The notes: generated by a model not told the origin, from the sequence alone. Positions 34,459-43,246 are shown, counted from the stretch's first letter. The stretch: DNA of 45,600 nucleotides from Synechococcus sp. UW140 (GCA_945877115.1 CAMCQR010000007.1:1-45600), one strand, 5' to 3'. Made by a program: numbers and translations.

Positions 34459-35097
34459 ATGTCCTTGAAGAATTTTGCTGTTGCAGGAGCCGTTGGTTTA
34501 GCGACTGCTTCCGCAGGCGTTTTCATGCACATGCCTGCTGCACAAGCTGCTTGCTTAACAACTACGCCCGAAGTTCCCACGCCTGATAACAACTGCAGAA
34601 CTTACGACAACGCCGCATCGCCCACGATTGCAACCCTGCATTTTTCAGACACCAAGTTTTCTACGAATAGTAAATACCAGCTTGCCGGCAATGCCACAAC
34701 TTTTGCCGATTTCTCTGATTGGGCATATTCGCAAGACGGCACCAACTTCACCTCTTTTACTCCAACTCTCACCAGTAGTGGTGGTTTCACGCTTTCACAG
34801 GTTTACACCCTAACTCCGATAGGCAATCCCTATTTCTTAAGGGTAACCTTGAGTCCTACTGCTACGCTAGCTACTGACTACAATTTTACTCTCTATAGTA
34901 ACAGTGACGGAGCCATTGACAGTGACGGAATTTTAAAAAATAATGCTGGCAACAACGCTTACACAGCCTTAACGCGTACCTTCAAGCGTGTCGGCGATTC
35001 CACGGCACCCGTTCCTGGCCCCCTTCCTCTGGTGGGTGCCTTTGCTGCCTTTGGCTATTCCCGCAAGATCCGCAGCGCGGTCCGTAAAGCTGGTTGA
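34459..35097 (+). CDS. Secreted protein with PEP-CTERM-like (PGP) sorting tail
   Basis: This 212-aa protein starts with a signal peptide (MSLKNFAVAGAVGLATASAG, probable cleavage after AQA near 31). A Ser/Thr/Asn-rich extracellular body follows, with two N-terminal-region cysteines. The end has the layout of a PEP-CTERM sorting signal: VPGPLPLVG near 185-193, a short hydrophobic stretch (AFAAFGYS) and a basic tail (RKIRSAVRKAG). Such tails are processed by exosortases in exopolysaccharide-producing bacteria, and cyanobacteria often use this PGPLPLLG variant. The next gene is HpsJ-like, which supports the call. The function of the mature protein is unknown. Confidence 0.82.
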   Translation: MSLKNFAVAGAVGLATASAGVFMHMPAAQAACLTTTPEVPTPDNNCRTYDNAASPTIATLHFSDTKFSTNSKYQLAGNATTFADFSDWAYSQDGTNFTSFTPTLTSSGGFTLSQVYTLTPIGNPYFLRVTLSPTATLATDYNFTLYSNSDGAIDSDGILKNNAGNNAYTALTRTFKRVGDSTAPVPGPLPLVGAFAAFGYSRKIRSAVRKAG

Positions 35098-35116
35098 TCT
35101 TGTTGAATGTTGCACC

Positions 35117-35146
35117 AGTCTCCTCGCAATGGGGAGACTTTTTTTT
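35117..35146 (+). terminator. Rho-independent terminator after the PGP-CTERM gene
   Basis: AGTCTCC (35117-35123) pairs with GGAGACT (35133-35139) around a nine-base loop, followed directly by a run of T to 35146. It lies 20 bases after the stop of the secreted protein gene and 30 bases before the HpsJ-like start. It should end the upstream transcript or reduce read-through. Confidence 0.8.
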
Positions 35147-35175
35147 GCCTAAATCTTGCTCGTTATTTTCTCAGC

Positions 35176-36000
35176 ATGACAGAATTTTCCCAAGAACTCA
35201 GCAAAGATATCGAGGCGCATGCTGAGGAAAATGAAAAGCGGAAAAGAATAGGTCTTTCCAGCAAGGATCGCTTGAAGAGAGATGTTGCTAATGCTTTGAA
35301 GTGGGCATCCATTGCCTTGATCGGCATTTTCTTTGCATCAGTCATCTCCAGCATCCTGCCGATTCAGCTGCTCAATCCCCTATGGCAGGACAAACTAATT
35401 AATAGCATCCGTGGCGGCGCCAGCTTCCCCCTAGAGGCAGTGTTATTCATGATGCTGGCCTGCGTGTTGTCTCCAAATAATCCGTTCTTAATTAAGTATT
35501 TACAGTGGATCAGGACATTTGCGGAGGCGATGTCATTGATTTTCCTTTTGATGATCCCGCTACAGCTTTATACCGGTTTTAAGGTGATTGGGGGCCGTGC
35601 CACCAGTGAATTTGAATCATTGGCCGCTCTGAAAAGGGGTGCCTTCGCCATTGATCAATCCGTTTCCGAGGCCGAGTTCAGAGCTGCCCTTGGCTCGATC
35701 CCGGGGGCTCCTCCCCTCCCCGCCACCAAACTCACCGAGACCATTCCTTCGCTCAAGGCCAATGTGTTGCAGCAGATCAATCCCCAAATCAAGCAGCTCG
35801 AAACCCTGATCGAAAAACAGCGGCGCCGACGAACCGAACTATTTATCGGCTTCAGCATTCGCGATGTGTTCATCTGCCTTCTGTATGCCCTCGCCTTCGG
35901 CGCCATGGCGAGAAAATCGTTCTTCCTGAACTTCTCCCACAGAAAATCTTCGCCGCGCCCCACCAAAATGACCCCAGGCCGCAAAGCCCCCCATCCATGA
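35176..36000 (+). CDS. HpsJ-like membrane protein
   Basis: The ATG at 35176 gives 274 residues. The frame is open back to 35107, but that part runs through the terminator hairpin and is not protein-like. A charged N-terminus is followed by membrane helices near 37-60, 78-97 and 112-135. Then comes a soluble region with a Pro-rich and coiled-coil stretch (about 165-225, ending EKQRRRRTELF) and a last helix near 230-250. This matches the HpsJ-like proteins found with cyanobacterial exosortases and hormogonium polysaccharide genes, and the upstream gene with a PGP-CTERM tail fits. The molecular role is not known. Confidence 0.65.
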   Translation: MTEFSQELSKDIEAHAEENEKRKRIGLSSKDRLKRDVANALKWASIALIGIFFASVISSILPIQLLNPLWQDKLINSIRGGASFPLEAVLFMMLACVLSPNNPFLIKYLQWIRTFAEAMSLIFLLMIPLQLYTGFKVIGGRATSEFESLAALKRGAFAIDQSVSEAEFRAALGSIPGAPPLPATKLTETIPSLKANVLQQINPQIKQLETLIEKQRRRRTELFIGFSIRDVFICLLYALAFGAMARKSFFLNFSHRKSSPRPTKMTPGRKAPHP

Positions 36001-36845
36001 CACCAGCCAGCAGCTCAGTCCCCACGGCGACCCAGCCGACGCCGCTGAACCCCTATCGGGCCTGGCTGCGGCGGGTGCCCATCAAGTGGCGGGTGCTGCT
36101 GGCGGTGGCGCCATTCACGTTGCTGTTTGGGCTCTTGGAGACGTTGTTCCATGATCTGGGCTGGGAATTGTGGAAATTCGACTCCCTGACGGGTGCGTTG
36201 CTGGGGTCCGCGAGCTTCATCCTGGCCCTGGTGTTGGGCGGCACCCTGGCCCAGTACCACGCCAGTGAGGACATGGTGCTGGAGCTTGTGAACGAAGCCG
36301 AAGCCATCAACGACCGGCTGGCCGTCCATGGGGCGACGGCCCCCGACCTGGATACCGCCAGAATTCGATCGGCCCTGGTGGCGGCCCTGGAAGCGATTCG
36401 CCGCTGGCTGCTGCAACAGGCCCCCTGGGAGGCGGTGCAGGGGGCCTTGACCCAGTTGAACGGCAGCCTGGCGGCCCTGGAGGCCGCGGGGCGCTCCGAT
36501 GCCAACAATCCCAGCCTGGCCAATCTGGCCAAGATGCGCTTGTTACTGAGCCGCATTGCCAGCAACAGAGACCATGATTTCGTCGCCCCCGCCTATGCGT
36601 TGCTGGAGCTTTTTTTGCTGGGGGTGGTGGTGGCGTTGTTGCTGATCGGGGCCGATAATTTTGGCGAAAATCTGGTGGTGTCCAGCTTTTTGTTCACCTC
36701 CTTTCTCTATCTCGTCTTTTTGATTCGCGATCTCGACAATCCCTTTGAATACGACGGCAGCAGCAGTGTGGATGTCGACCTGGCTGCCTTGGAGCAATGC
36801 GAGCAACGGCTGCGCCATATCGTTGCCGAAGGCAGCGTCGCCTGA
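35997..36845 (+). CDS. Membrane protein with bestrophin-like features
   Basis: This 282-aa protein overlaps the HpsJ-like gene by 4 bases (ATGA), so it is translationally coupled. It has two N-terminal hydrophobic segments (about 31-50 and 63-82), a long cytoplasmic helical region, then two more (about 199-222 and 227-243). RDLDNPFEYDGSS follows near the end, resembling the conserved D-x-PF block of bestrophin-like DUF4239 proteins. The family call is tentative. Coupling to an HpsJ-like gene suggests a shared role at the cell envelope. Confidence 0.55.
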   Translation: MTPASSSVPTATQPTPLNPYRAWLRRVPIKWRVLLAVAPFTLLFGLLETLFHDLGWELWKFDSLTGALLGSASFILALVLGGTLAQYHASEDMVLELVNEAEAINDRLAVHGATAPDLDTARIRSALVAALEAIRRWLLQQAPWEAVQGALTQLNGSLAALEAAGRSDANNPSLANLAKMRLLLSRIASNRDHDFVAPAYALLELFLLGVVVALLLIGADNFGENLVVSSFLFTSFLYLVFLIRDLDNPFEYDGSSSVDVDLAALEQCEQRLRHIVAEGSVA

Positions 36846-36903
36846 GGGGCTCTAGTGCCAATGCGGCCGTAACCCAATCGCCCCCAGGGCCAGCAGACCC
36901 GCT

Positions 36904-37818
36904 TCAGGTCTCCGCCGCGTGGTAACTGCTGCGCACCAGGGGGCCACTACGCACCTGGGCAAAGCCCAGGCGGCGGGCCGTGGCGGCCAGGGCCTCGAAC
37001 TCCTCGGGCAGCCAGTAGCGGCCCACCGGTATGTGGGCCAACGAGGGCCGCAGGTACTGGCCCAGGGTGAGCCGCTGGCAATCGACGGCCCGCAGGTCCG
37101 CCATCGCCTGCTCCACCTCCGCCACCGTTTCGCCTAGCCCCAGCATCAAGCCCGACTTGGTGGGGAGATGGGGGGCCTGCTGCCGCGCCGCCGCCAGCAG
37201 GCCCAGGGAGCGCCGGTAGGTGGCGCCGCGGCGCACCTCGCCCTGCAACCGTTCCACCGTTTCCAGATTGTGGTTGAAGCAGACCGGCTCCGCCGCCAGC
37301 ACCAGGGCCAACCGCCGGGCCTGGGCTGCCCGACCCTCGGCCTCATCGCGGTGGCCGCCCCAGAAATCGGGGGTCAACACCTCGATCTGCACGGCCGGAT
37401 CCCGACGGCGGATCGCCGCCATGGTGCCCGTGAACAGGCAGGCGCCGTGGTCTTCAAGGTCGTCGCGGGCCACGGCCGTCAGCACCACATAGCGGAGCTG
37501 CAGGGTGCTCACCGCCTCGGCCACCCGTTCGGCCTCGGCCGCGTCAAAGGGCGCCGGGGCTTCGCCCTTGTCCACCTGGCAGAAGGCACAGCTGCGCGTG
37601 CACACCGGCCCGCCCAACAGGAAGGTGGCCGTGCCTGCCGCGTAGCACTCGGCCCGGTTGGGGCAGCGGCCCTCCTCGCAGATCGTGTGCAACCGCTGCT
37701 CGCGCACCACGGCCTGCACCCCCTCCAGGGCGGAGGCATCTCCCACCGGCCGCCGCAGCCATTCGGGCAGGCGTTCGCTGGGCCGTTGGTCGCTGTAGCG
37801 GGTCCTGGGTTGGGCCAT
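36904..37818 (-). CDS. lipA: Lipoyl synthase
   Basis: This 304-aa radical SAM enzyme inserts sulfur into octanoyl groups on lipoyl domains. The auxiliary cluster motif is [12 protein letters not shown] (C-x4-C-x5-C). The radical SAM motif is CTRSCAFC (C-x3-C-x2-C). The C-terminal VRSSYHA supplies the conserved Arg-Ser-Ser that contacts the auxiliary cluster. The gene follows recR by 9 bases on the same strand and is probably co-transcribed. Many cyanobacteria carry two LipA paralogues; which one this is cannot be told from the window. Confidence 0.95.
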   Translation of the reverse strand: MAQPRTRYSDQRPSERLPEWLRRPVGDASALEGVQAVVREQRLHTICEEGRCPNRAECYAAGTATFLLGGPVCTRSCAFCQVDKGEAPAPFDAAEAERVAEAVSTLQLRYVVLTAVARDDLEDHGACLFTGTMAAIRRRDPAVQIEVLTPDFWGGHRDEAEGRAAQARRLALVLAAEPVCFNHNLETVERLQGEVRRGATYRRSLGLLAAARQQAPHLPTKSGLMLGLGETVAEVEQAMADLRAVDCQRLTLGQYLRPSLAHIPVGRYWLPEEFEALAATARRLGFAQVRSGPLVRSSYHAAET

Positions 37819-37827
37819 GGTTGGGAT

Positions 37828-38397
37828 TCATTCCACGGGGCGTCGGCCCTCAAGGGCACGGGCCAGGGTCACCTGATCGGCATACTCCAGCTCGCCCCCC
37901 ATCGGCAAACCGTAGGCAATCCGGCTCACGGTGGTGAAGGGTTTGAGCAGCCGGGCCAAATAGAGGCTGGTGGTGTCCCCTTCGACGCTGGGGGTGAGGG
38001 CCAGGATCACCTCCTGGATGTCCTCCTGGTCGATGCGACGCACCAGGGGCTGGATTTTGAGCAGCTCGGGTCCGACCCCATCCATAGGCGAAATCAGGCC
38101 CCCCAGCACGTGGTAAGCGCCGTGGTACTCCCGGGTGCGCTCCATCGCCAACAAATCGCGGGAATCGGCCACCACGCAGATCTGGCCATTGCGACGATCC
38201 TCCTGGCGGCAAAGGTCGCAAAGGGGTTCGGCGGAAAGATGGAAACAGCGCTGGCATTCGCCCACCTGGCTGCGGGCGGCCAGCAGGGCCTCGGCAAAGG
38301 CCTGGATCTGCTCCTCCGGCTGGCGCAGCAGGTGCAGGGCCAGCCGTTGGGCCGTGCGGGGACCGATGCCGGGCAGACGCTCGAACTGGTCGATCAA
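37828..38397 (-). CDS. recR: Recombination mediator protein RecR
   Basis: This 189-aa RecR loads RecA at gaps together with RecO/RecF. It shows the helix-hairpin-helix entry [20 protein letters not shown], the C4 zinc finger C-x2-C...C-x2-C ([16 protein letters not shown]) and a Toprim domain with [14 protein letters not shown] and [12 protein letters not shown]. There is no in-frame ATG at the 5' end. TTG at 38397 is the best start, but conserved RecR proteins usually begin about eight residues earlier (TRPLARLI). An alternative CTG start cannot be excluded. Confidence 0.94.
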   Translation of the reverse strand: MIDQFERLPGIGPRTAQRLALHLLRQPEEQIQAFAEALLAARSQVGECQRCFHLSAEPLCDLCRQEDRRNGQICVVADSRDLLAMERTREYHGAYHVLGGLISPMDGVGPELLKIQPLVRRIDQEDIQEVILALTPSVEGDTTSLYLARLLKPFTTVSRIAYGLPMGGELEYADQVTLARALEGRRPVE

Positions 38398-38501
38398 CCG
38401 GGCCAGGGGTCGGGTGAAACCGCTCAGGGCTATGCCGCCATTGGCTGAAATCTAGGCAAACGGCCGCCGGGTCAGAATGGTGACAAGCTCATCATTGGTC
38501 C

Positions 38502-39107
38502 ATGGCAGCCCCCCCCGCCCGTCCCCTCCCCCAGGCGACCGAATTCCCCTGGGGGCTCTCGCTCGCCCGGCCGCTGCTGGCCCTGCTGCTGGCGGTGACG
38601 GTCGCCCTGGGGGCGACGGGCTGCAGCGCCATGGCCGCCGGCCTCAACACCTTCCAGAGCCCCGACGGCCGCTACGCCTTTCTCTATCCCACGGGCTGGA
38701 CCCGGGTGCAGGTGAACGGCGGCCCCCAGGTGGTCTTCCACGATCTGATCAACAGCGATGAAACCCTCTCGTTGGTGATCTCCGAGGTCAACAGCACCAA
38801 CGAATTGGAAAGCCTGGGCAGCGCCGTGGCCGTGGGCGAAAAACTGGGCCGCATCGTCATCGCCCCCGAAGGCAGTGGGCGCCAGGCCGAGCTAGTTAAG
38901 GCGTCCGAACGGCAGCAGGGTGGCCGCACTTTTTACGACCTGGAATACAGCGTGCACCTGGCCGATCGCACCCGCCACGAATTGGCGACCGTGGTGGTAG
39001 ACAGGGGTCGGCTTTATACCCTGGCCACCAGCACAAATGAGGCCCGTTGGTCCAAGGTGAAGCCCCTGTTTGAGCAGGTGATCGGCTCCTTCCGCCTGCA
39101 GATCTGA
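38502..39107 (+). CDS. CyanoP/PsbP-family lipoprotein of photosystem II
   Basis: This 201-aa protein has a hydrophobic N-terminal signal ending in a lipobox-like ATGC with Cys at 41. The PsbP fold follows: TFQSPDGRYAFLYPTGWTRV, then VVFHDLINSDETLSLVISEV and the later RTFYDLEYSVH and GRLYTLATSTNEARW. CyanoP is a lumenal lipoprotein that associates with early photosystem II assembly intermediates. The gene is divergent from recR across about 104 bases, where I could not assign promoter boxes. Confidence 0.92.
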   Translation: MAAPPARPLPQATEFPWGLSLARPLLALLLAVTVALGATGCSAMAAGLNTFQSPDGRYAFLYPTGWTRVQVNGGPQVVFHDLINSDETLSLVISEVNSTNELESLGSAVAVGEKLGRIVIAPEGSGRQAELVKASERQQGGRTFYDLEYSVHLADRTRHELATVVVDRGRLYTLATSTNEARWSKVKPLFEQVIGSFRLQI

Positions 39108-39172
39108 CCGTGGCCGATCCAGGCTGCCTGACCCCGGATCCGGTCGCCGGACTCCAGCCAGCCAGGAGTAGA

Positions 39173-40225
39173 TCAGAATAAATAGCGTTCGACTGATGAT
39201 TTAACTGGGGATGGACCCTGGGGGTCCCGATTGCTGTCCTTTTCGGCCCTGTCATCAGGGGCCCTGTCCTTGGCCGTATCAATATCTTTGCCGCCAGCGC
39301 TCTCTTTGGTGTCAGACAAGGGGCTCGACTCGATCGGCAGGGGCCAGTCGACCTCCCAATAGCTGGTGCCATTTTGATCAAAGGGCCTGCCGCCCAGTTG
39401 CCTGGTGTGCAATTGCGTGCCCCCCAAGGCCGTCACCATCCCGCCCAGATCCATGGGCCCCATGTCCGTTTGCACCTCCTTGCCCATCATCACCAGCAGG
39501 GCCGGCAAACGCACGAGGGTTTCGGGACGACCGAGCTTGGCAAAGAGCGCACGGAGGGCGAGCTGCTGCCTTTCGAGGCGGCCGATGTCACCGGCTTCAT
39601 CATGGCGAAAGCGTAGGAAACCTTCGAGATCGGTTCCTTTAAGGGTCTGGAGGCCCGGCTGAAGATCAATATGAAGTCCTTGGCTATTATCAACATATTC
39701 CATACGCTTTGGCACGTTGATCTCCAGGCCACCCAGCCTATCGCCAAGGCTTCTGATGGCCGCAAGATTAATCACCATATAGTGCTGTATCGAGCGTCCC
39801 ATCCGGGCCGAAAGTTCCTGCTTAACAGCATCAATTCCCCCAAGGGCATAGAGAGCATTGATTTTGATCGGTCCGTAGGTCTCGGCTTCGATATAGGAAT
39901 CGCGAGGGATCTGAACCACATCTGTCACCCCTTCCTCCACCTTGATCAAGGCAATCACGTCCGTATTTCCCCCGACTACATCGGTGCCGAGCAGCAATAG
40001 GGTCTGGCCCTCACTGTTCATCCAGCCGCGGAAGGCCCCCGGCAAGGCTGTCGCCTGCTCCCCAGATCGGTGCTGTAACAGGTGGGCCAGGGGCTGGGCC
40101 GCTATAACCCCCACAAGCAGGCCCACGGGCATGGCCATCAGCACTAACAGGGCCCTAGAACCCAGCAACTGGCGAAGCCGGGAAGGGCTGGGAGGCAAGG
40201 GAGGAGGCGGTTGGGGTTGGGGCAT
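39173..40225 (-). CDS. LytR-CpsA-Psr (LCP) family protein
   Basis: This 350-aa protein has one N-terminal membrane anchor (ALLVLMAMPVGLLVGVIAA). The LCP domain has NTDVIALIKV, QIPRDSYIE, GGIDAVKQEL and RFRHDEAGDIGRLERQQ, which carry the conserved Asp and Arg residues that bind lipid pyrophosphate. LCP enzymes attach glycopolymers to peptidoglycan or other acceptors outside the membrane. The C-terminal ~45 residues are Asp/Lys/Ser-rich and low in complexity. The gene lies 16 bases after the ABC exporter gene on the same strand, so a role in placing an exported glycan is plausible. Confidence 0.88.
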   Translation of the reverse strand: MPQPQPPPPLPPSPSRLRQLLGSRALLVLMAMPVGLLVGVIAAQPLAHLLQHRSGEQATALPGAFRGWMNSEGQTLLLLGTDVVGGNTDVIALIKVEEGVTDVVQIPRDSYIEAETYGPIKINALYALGGIDAVKQELSARMGRSIQHYMVINLAAIRSLGDRLGGLEINVPKRMEYVDNSQGLHIDLQPGLQTLKGTDLEGFLRFRHDEAGDIGRLERQQLALRALFAKLGRPETLVRLPALLVMMGKEVQTDMGPMDLGGMVTALGGTQLHTRQLGGRPFDQNGTSYWEVDWPLPIESSPLSDTKESAGGKDIDTAKDRAPDDRAEKDSNRDPQGPSPVKSSVERYLF

Positions 40226-40241
40226 GGCAGGGCCGTGACGC

Positions 40242-42041
40242 TCAGAGCGTCAACGGCGAAGTGGAACTCAGTCCGGCCTGAACACGCCAGAGATCAGCGT
40301 AGGCCTGACCCCGCTTGAGCAGGTCGTCATGGCGTCCAGTCTCCACGATGCGGCCGTTCTGCATGACAACGATGCGATCGGCGCGCCGGACCGTGCTGAG
40401 ACGGTGGGCAATGACGAAAGTGGTGCGTTGCGCCGTGATTAGATCCAGGGAGCGTTGGATCGCCGCCTCCGTTTCATTGTCGACAGCGGCCGTGGCCTCA
40501 TCGAGAATCAGCACCGGGGGGTCCTTGAGAATGGCCCGGGCCAGGGCGAGGCGCTGGCGCTGGCCCCCCGAAAGCCGTTGGCCCCGTTCACCCACAATCG
40601 TGTCGTAGCCGTAGGGAAGCGCGGCAATGAAGCCATCAGCTTCGGCAAGCCGGGCCGCCTTTTCAATCGCGGCCCGTGGCGCCCCGAAGCTTCCGTAGGC
40701 AATGTTCTCGGCGACGCTGCCATGGAACAGAAATACCTCCTGGCTCACCAGGCCGATGGCCCGGCGCAGGTCATCCAGCCGCAGACTGTCGATGGGCACC
40801 CCATCCAGCAGGATGCGTCCAGAGTTGATCTCATAGAGCCGCAGCAGCAACTTGACAATGGTGCTTTTGCCGGAGCCCGTGGCGCCGACGATGCCCAGGG
40901 TGGAGCCCGCCGGCACCACAAGATCGAGTCCTTCCAGCAAGGGGGGCCGCTCTGGATAGGCGAAATCAACCCCCTCAAAGCGCAATTCCCCCCTAACCCC
41001 AGCCAGGGGGAGGGGGCGATCGCCCGAGGGAATGGCGATGGGTGTATCCAACAGATCCAACACCCGGTTGGTGGAGGCCATGGCCCGCTGGTAGTCATCC
41101 AACGTGCGTCCCAAGGTGGTGAGGGGCCAGAGCAGGCGCTGGGTGATGAACACCAAAAAGCTGTAGGTGCCAACGGCAATGACGCCGCGCCAGGCCTGGA
41201 GGCCACCCACCACCAGAATCGTGATAAAGGCAAACAGAATGGCGTAGCGAATCAGGGGCACAAAGGCCGCCGAAAGGCGGATGGCCCGGCTATTGCTGAG
41301 GCGATAGTCATCGCTGAGCCGCTCCAGCCGCTGGCGTTCCCAATCCTCCGCCACATAGCTCTTGATTGTAAGAATACCACCGATATTGTTTGCCAATTGA
41401 CTCGCCATATCCCCAGCTTTTTCCCGTACCTCTCGATAACGGGGCGCCAAACGGGACTGAAATCGCAACGAACCCCACAAAATTAGCGGGATCGGCAAAA
41501 ACGAAAGGCCAGCCACCATAGGCGAAAGCGCCGCCATGCTGGCTCCCACAGCCAGAACTGTGGTGATGAGCTGCAGGATTTCGTTGGCGCCTTGATCCAG
41601 AAAGCGCTCTAACTGATTGATATCGTCATTCAAAACAGCCAGCAGTTGACCGGTGCTGCCCGCTTCGAAAAACCCCATCTCCAGGTGTTGGAGATGGTCA
41701 TAGGCTTCGATTCGGAGCTCGTGCTGGACGGTCTGGGCCAGGTTGCGCCAAAGCAAGCCATAGAGATATTCGAATAGTGATTCGGCACTCCAAATCACAA
41801 ACGAAAGCAAGGCCAGCACCGTCAGCTGGGCGGGAACCGTTCGGGCTCCGAACTGGGCCAGCCAGGAATACTGCTGCTTGACCACTACATCCACGGCCAA
41901 GCCGATCAACACCGGCGGCGCCAGGTCAAAAAGCTTGTTCAGGATCGAACAAAGGGATGCCAGTCGCACCAAGCGAACATGGGGGTGGAGGCGACTGAGG
42001 AGCCTCCCCAGACCCCTGGTCTCACCGCCATTCCCGCTCAT
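40242..42041 (-). CDS. ABC exporter with fused membrane and ATPase domains (MsbA-like)
   Basis: The ATG at 42041 gives 599 residues. The open frame continues 33 codons further, but that part is antisense to the glycine-rich tail of the RRM gene and reads as low-complexity Ala/Val, so I reject it. The N-terminal six-helix domain is followed by the ATPase with Walker A GATGSGKST, signature LSGGQRQR, Walker B VLILDEATAAVD and the switch HRLS. It resembles type IV half-exporters that form homodimers. The substrate is unknown; a lipid or glycolipid would fit the LCP gene next to it. Confidence 0.9.
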   Translation of the reverse strand: MSGNGGETRGLGRLLSRLHPHVRLVRLASLCSILNKLFDLAPPVLIGLAVDVVVKQQYSWLAQFGARTVPAQLTVLALLSFVIWSAESLFEYLYGLLWRNLAQTVQHELRIEAYDHLQHLEMGFFEAGSTGQLLAVLNDDINQLERFLDQGANEILQLITTVLAVGASMAALSPMVAGLSFLPIPLILWGSLRFQSRLAPRYREVREKAGDMASQLANNIGGILTIKSYVAEDWERQRLERLSDDYRLSNSRAIRLSAAFVPLIRYAILFAFITILVVGGLQAWRGVIAVGTYSFLVFITQRLLWPLTTLGRTLDDYQRAMASTNRVLDLLDTPIAIPSGDRPLPLAGVRGELRFEGVDFAYPERPPLLEGLDLVVPAGSTLGIVGATGSGKSTIVKLLLRLYEINSGRILLDGVPIDSLRLDDLRRAIGLVSQEVFLFHGSVAENIAYGSFGAPRAAIEKAARLAEADGFIAALPYGYDTIVGERGQRLSGGQRQRLALARAILKDPPVLILDEATAAVDNETEAAIQRSLDLITAQRTTFVIAHRLSTVRRADRIVVMQNGRIVETGRHDDLLKRGQAYADLWRVQAGLSSTSPLTL

Positions 42042-42054
42042 CGAGACGACCTGC

Positions 42055-42393
42055 TCACCAGCGGTTGCCGCCGGCCTCGGAACGACCACCAGCGCCGCCG
42101 CCACCACCGCGGTTGCCGTAGCCACCACGGCCACCGCCACCGCCGCCCGTTTCCCTGGGGGTGGCCTTATTGACCCGAATCATGCGGCCCATCCATTCCA
42201 CGTTCTGGAGGTCATCAATCGCCTTTTGCTCAGCAGCATCGGAATCCAGTTCAACGAAGGCAAAGCCACGCTTGCGGCCCGTATCGCGATCGAGGGGGAG
42301 GCTGCACTGCCGCACTTCACCGTACTGGCTGAAGAGATCAAGTAGGTCTTCCCGCTCGGCCTGAAACGAGAGGTTGCCGACGTAGATAGTCAT
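42055..42393 (-). CDS. Glycine-rich RNA-binding protein with one RRM
   Basis: This 112-aa cyanobacterial Rbp-type protein has one RNA recognition motif. RNP2 is IYVGNLSF (residues 3-10). RNP1 is RGFAFVEL near 42-49. A Gly/Arg-rich tail from about 81 to the end follows. In cyanobacteria these proteins bind mRNA, are often cold-induced and help localise thylakoid-protein transcripts. The start is the ATG at 42393. The ABC exporter gene follows 13 bases after its stop, an unusual neighbour. Confidence 0.95.
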   Translation of the reverse strand: MTIYVGNLSFQAEREDLLDLFSQYGEVRQCSLPLDRDTGRKRGFAFVELDSDAAEQKAIDDLQNVEWMGRMIRVNKATPRETGGGGGGRGGYGNRGGGGGAGGRSEAGGNRW

Positions 42394-42429
42394 CAGGAAA
42401 AAAACTGGAACGGATGCGTCGGATCGTGA

Positions 42430-42443
42430 GTTCCATTAGGAAC
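42430..42443 (-). promoter_or_regulatory. Small hairpin in the leader of the RRM gene
   Basis: GTTCC and GGAAC pair around a four-base loop, 37 bases upstream of the RRM protein start, inside an AT-rich 223-base intergenic stretch. Cold-regulated rbp genes often have long structured leaders, so it could affect translation or mRNA stability. This is a minor observation. Confidence 0.35.
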
Positions 42444-42616
42444 CGTAATCCTAGAAATCTGAAAAATTTTACAACCGCAGCGCCCTGCATGGCACCACCC
42501 AGCTAGGGCGCCGGGCCAACGTGAAGAAATTTGAAGCAAAACAGAAGAGAATCGAAAGGACTGCGGCCGAACGGCGAAAGTGCACCAATGTCAGCAAATG
42601 CTGATCAATCAATCCG

Positions 42617-42817
42617 ATGACGATGGCCCCCTCGCCCTGGAGCCTCGCCTGGCAACCCAATGGGGAGCTTGGCTTGCAAGATAAGTTCGATCTGCTGCAG
42701 ACCTTGGTGCTGTCAGAAAGTGTTGAAACTCAGACTTCGTTGATTGCCGCCGTTGAGAGCCTGTCCACATCCGAGCTCAGTTTCACTTCAATCACCAACA
42801 CCACTGCGAGTTGGTAA
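42617..42817 (+). CDS. Hypothetical 66-aa protein
   Basis: The ATG at 42617 starts a frame whose product is acidic and Ser/Thr/Leu-rich (GELGLQDKFDLLQTLVLSES, then a Ser/Thr-rich tail). The composition is more protein-like than a shadow frame, and the antisense strand has no competing gene. I recognise no family and see no strong ribosome-binding site. A strong hairpin follows the stop, which supports a transcription unit ending here. Confidence 0.4.
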   Translation: MTMAPSPWSLAWQPNGELGLQDKFDLLQTLVLSESVETQTSLIAAVESLSTSELSFTSITNTTASW

Positions 42818-42831
42818 CCCGCCCCAAAAGC

Positions 42832-42863
42832 GACACCCCAGGGCCAAGGCGCCTTGGGGTGTC
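42832..42863. terminator. Strong hairpin between convergent genes
   Basis: GACACCCCA (42832-42840) pairs perfectly with TGGGGTGTC (42855-42863), and CCAAGGCGCCTTGG (42844-42857) is a nested, overlapping palindrome. It lies exactly between two convergent genes. No T-run follows on either strand, so it is not a textbook rho-independent terminator, but it could act in both directions or protect 3' ends. Confidence 0.5.
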
Positions 42864-42872
42864 AGCGGCAGG

Positions 42873-43208
42873 TCAGATCGGAAAACGCTGCATGGTGGCC
42901 AGCCGACATTCTTTGCGGGCCACTTCAACACCATTTCCTTTCATGATGCGTTCAGCAACACAGCGGCAGGCAAAACCCGCCATGCCCTCTGGAGCGACCT
43001 TGCCCGCTTGGGACATCTCTGATTCAAAGGCCGTCAAGCACATCGCCTGCACGATGGCCCCGACCCCCTCAGCGCGGGCCCCTGGCGGCAAGCCCGCTGG
43101 GGGCTTTGCCGCCAAGGGCATAGCACCCAAAGGCAGAGCCCCTAGCGGCAGGGCCGCCCCCAGAACCGTCGCCAGGGTCAGGCCGATGCGGGATCGGACC
43201 TGAAACAT
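42873..43208 (-). CDS. Small secreted protein with four cysteines
   Basis: The ATG at 43208 starts a signal peptide (MFQVRSRIGLTLATVLGAAL). A longer in-frame start at 43238 would put a hydrophilic stretch ahead of it, so I prefer 43208. The mature part, about 70 residues, contains cysteines in QAMCLTAF, FACRCVAERIM and RKECRLATM and a basic helical end. It resembles small conserved periplasmic or lumenal hypothetical proteins of picocyanobacteria. Function is unknown. It is 38 bases downstream of the DEAD-box gene on the same strand. Confidence 0.65.
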   Translation of the reverse strand: MFQVRSRIGLTLATVLGAALPLGALPLGAMPLAAKPPAGLPPGARAEGVGAIVQAMCLTAFESEMSQAGKVAPEGMAGFACRCVAERIMKGNGVEVARKECRLATMQRFPI

Positions 43209-43246
43209 CGAAAAGGGACGGTGAGCGGGAAAAGGCATGGGCGGGT

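Noticed and set aside
35107-35175. Extended start of the HpsJ-like protein
   Set aside because: It runs through a clear terminator hairpin and T-run, and the residues are not protein-like.
37168-38448. 426-aa rightward frame opposite lipA and recR
   Set aside because: Both strands are open because of high GC, and lipA and recR on the other strand have complete catalytic motifs. The frame is Gly/His/Gln-rich like other shadows.
39138-39155. TCCGG/CCGGA inverted repeat between convergent CyanoP and LCP genes
   Set aside because: Five-base stem with no T-run; likely chance in GC-rich sequence.
40455-41486. 343-aa frame opposite the ABC exporter
   Set aside because: Shadow of a gene with intact Walker motifs; composition is Gln/Gly/His-rich.
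42042-42140. 33-codon N-terminal extension of the ABC exporter
   Set aside because: It is antisense to the Gly-rich tail of the RRM gene and reads as Ala/Val low complexity; the ATG at 42041 gives a normal exporter.
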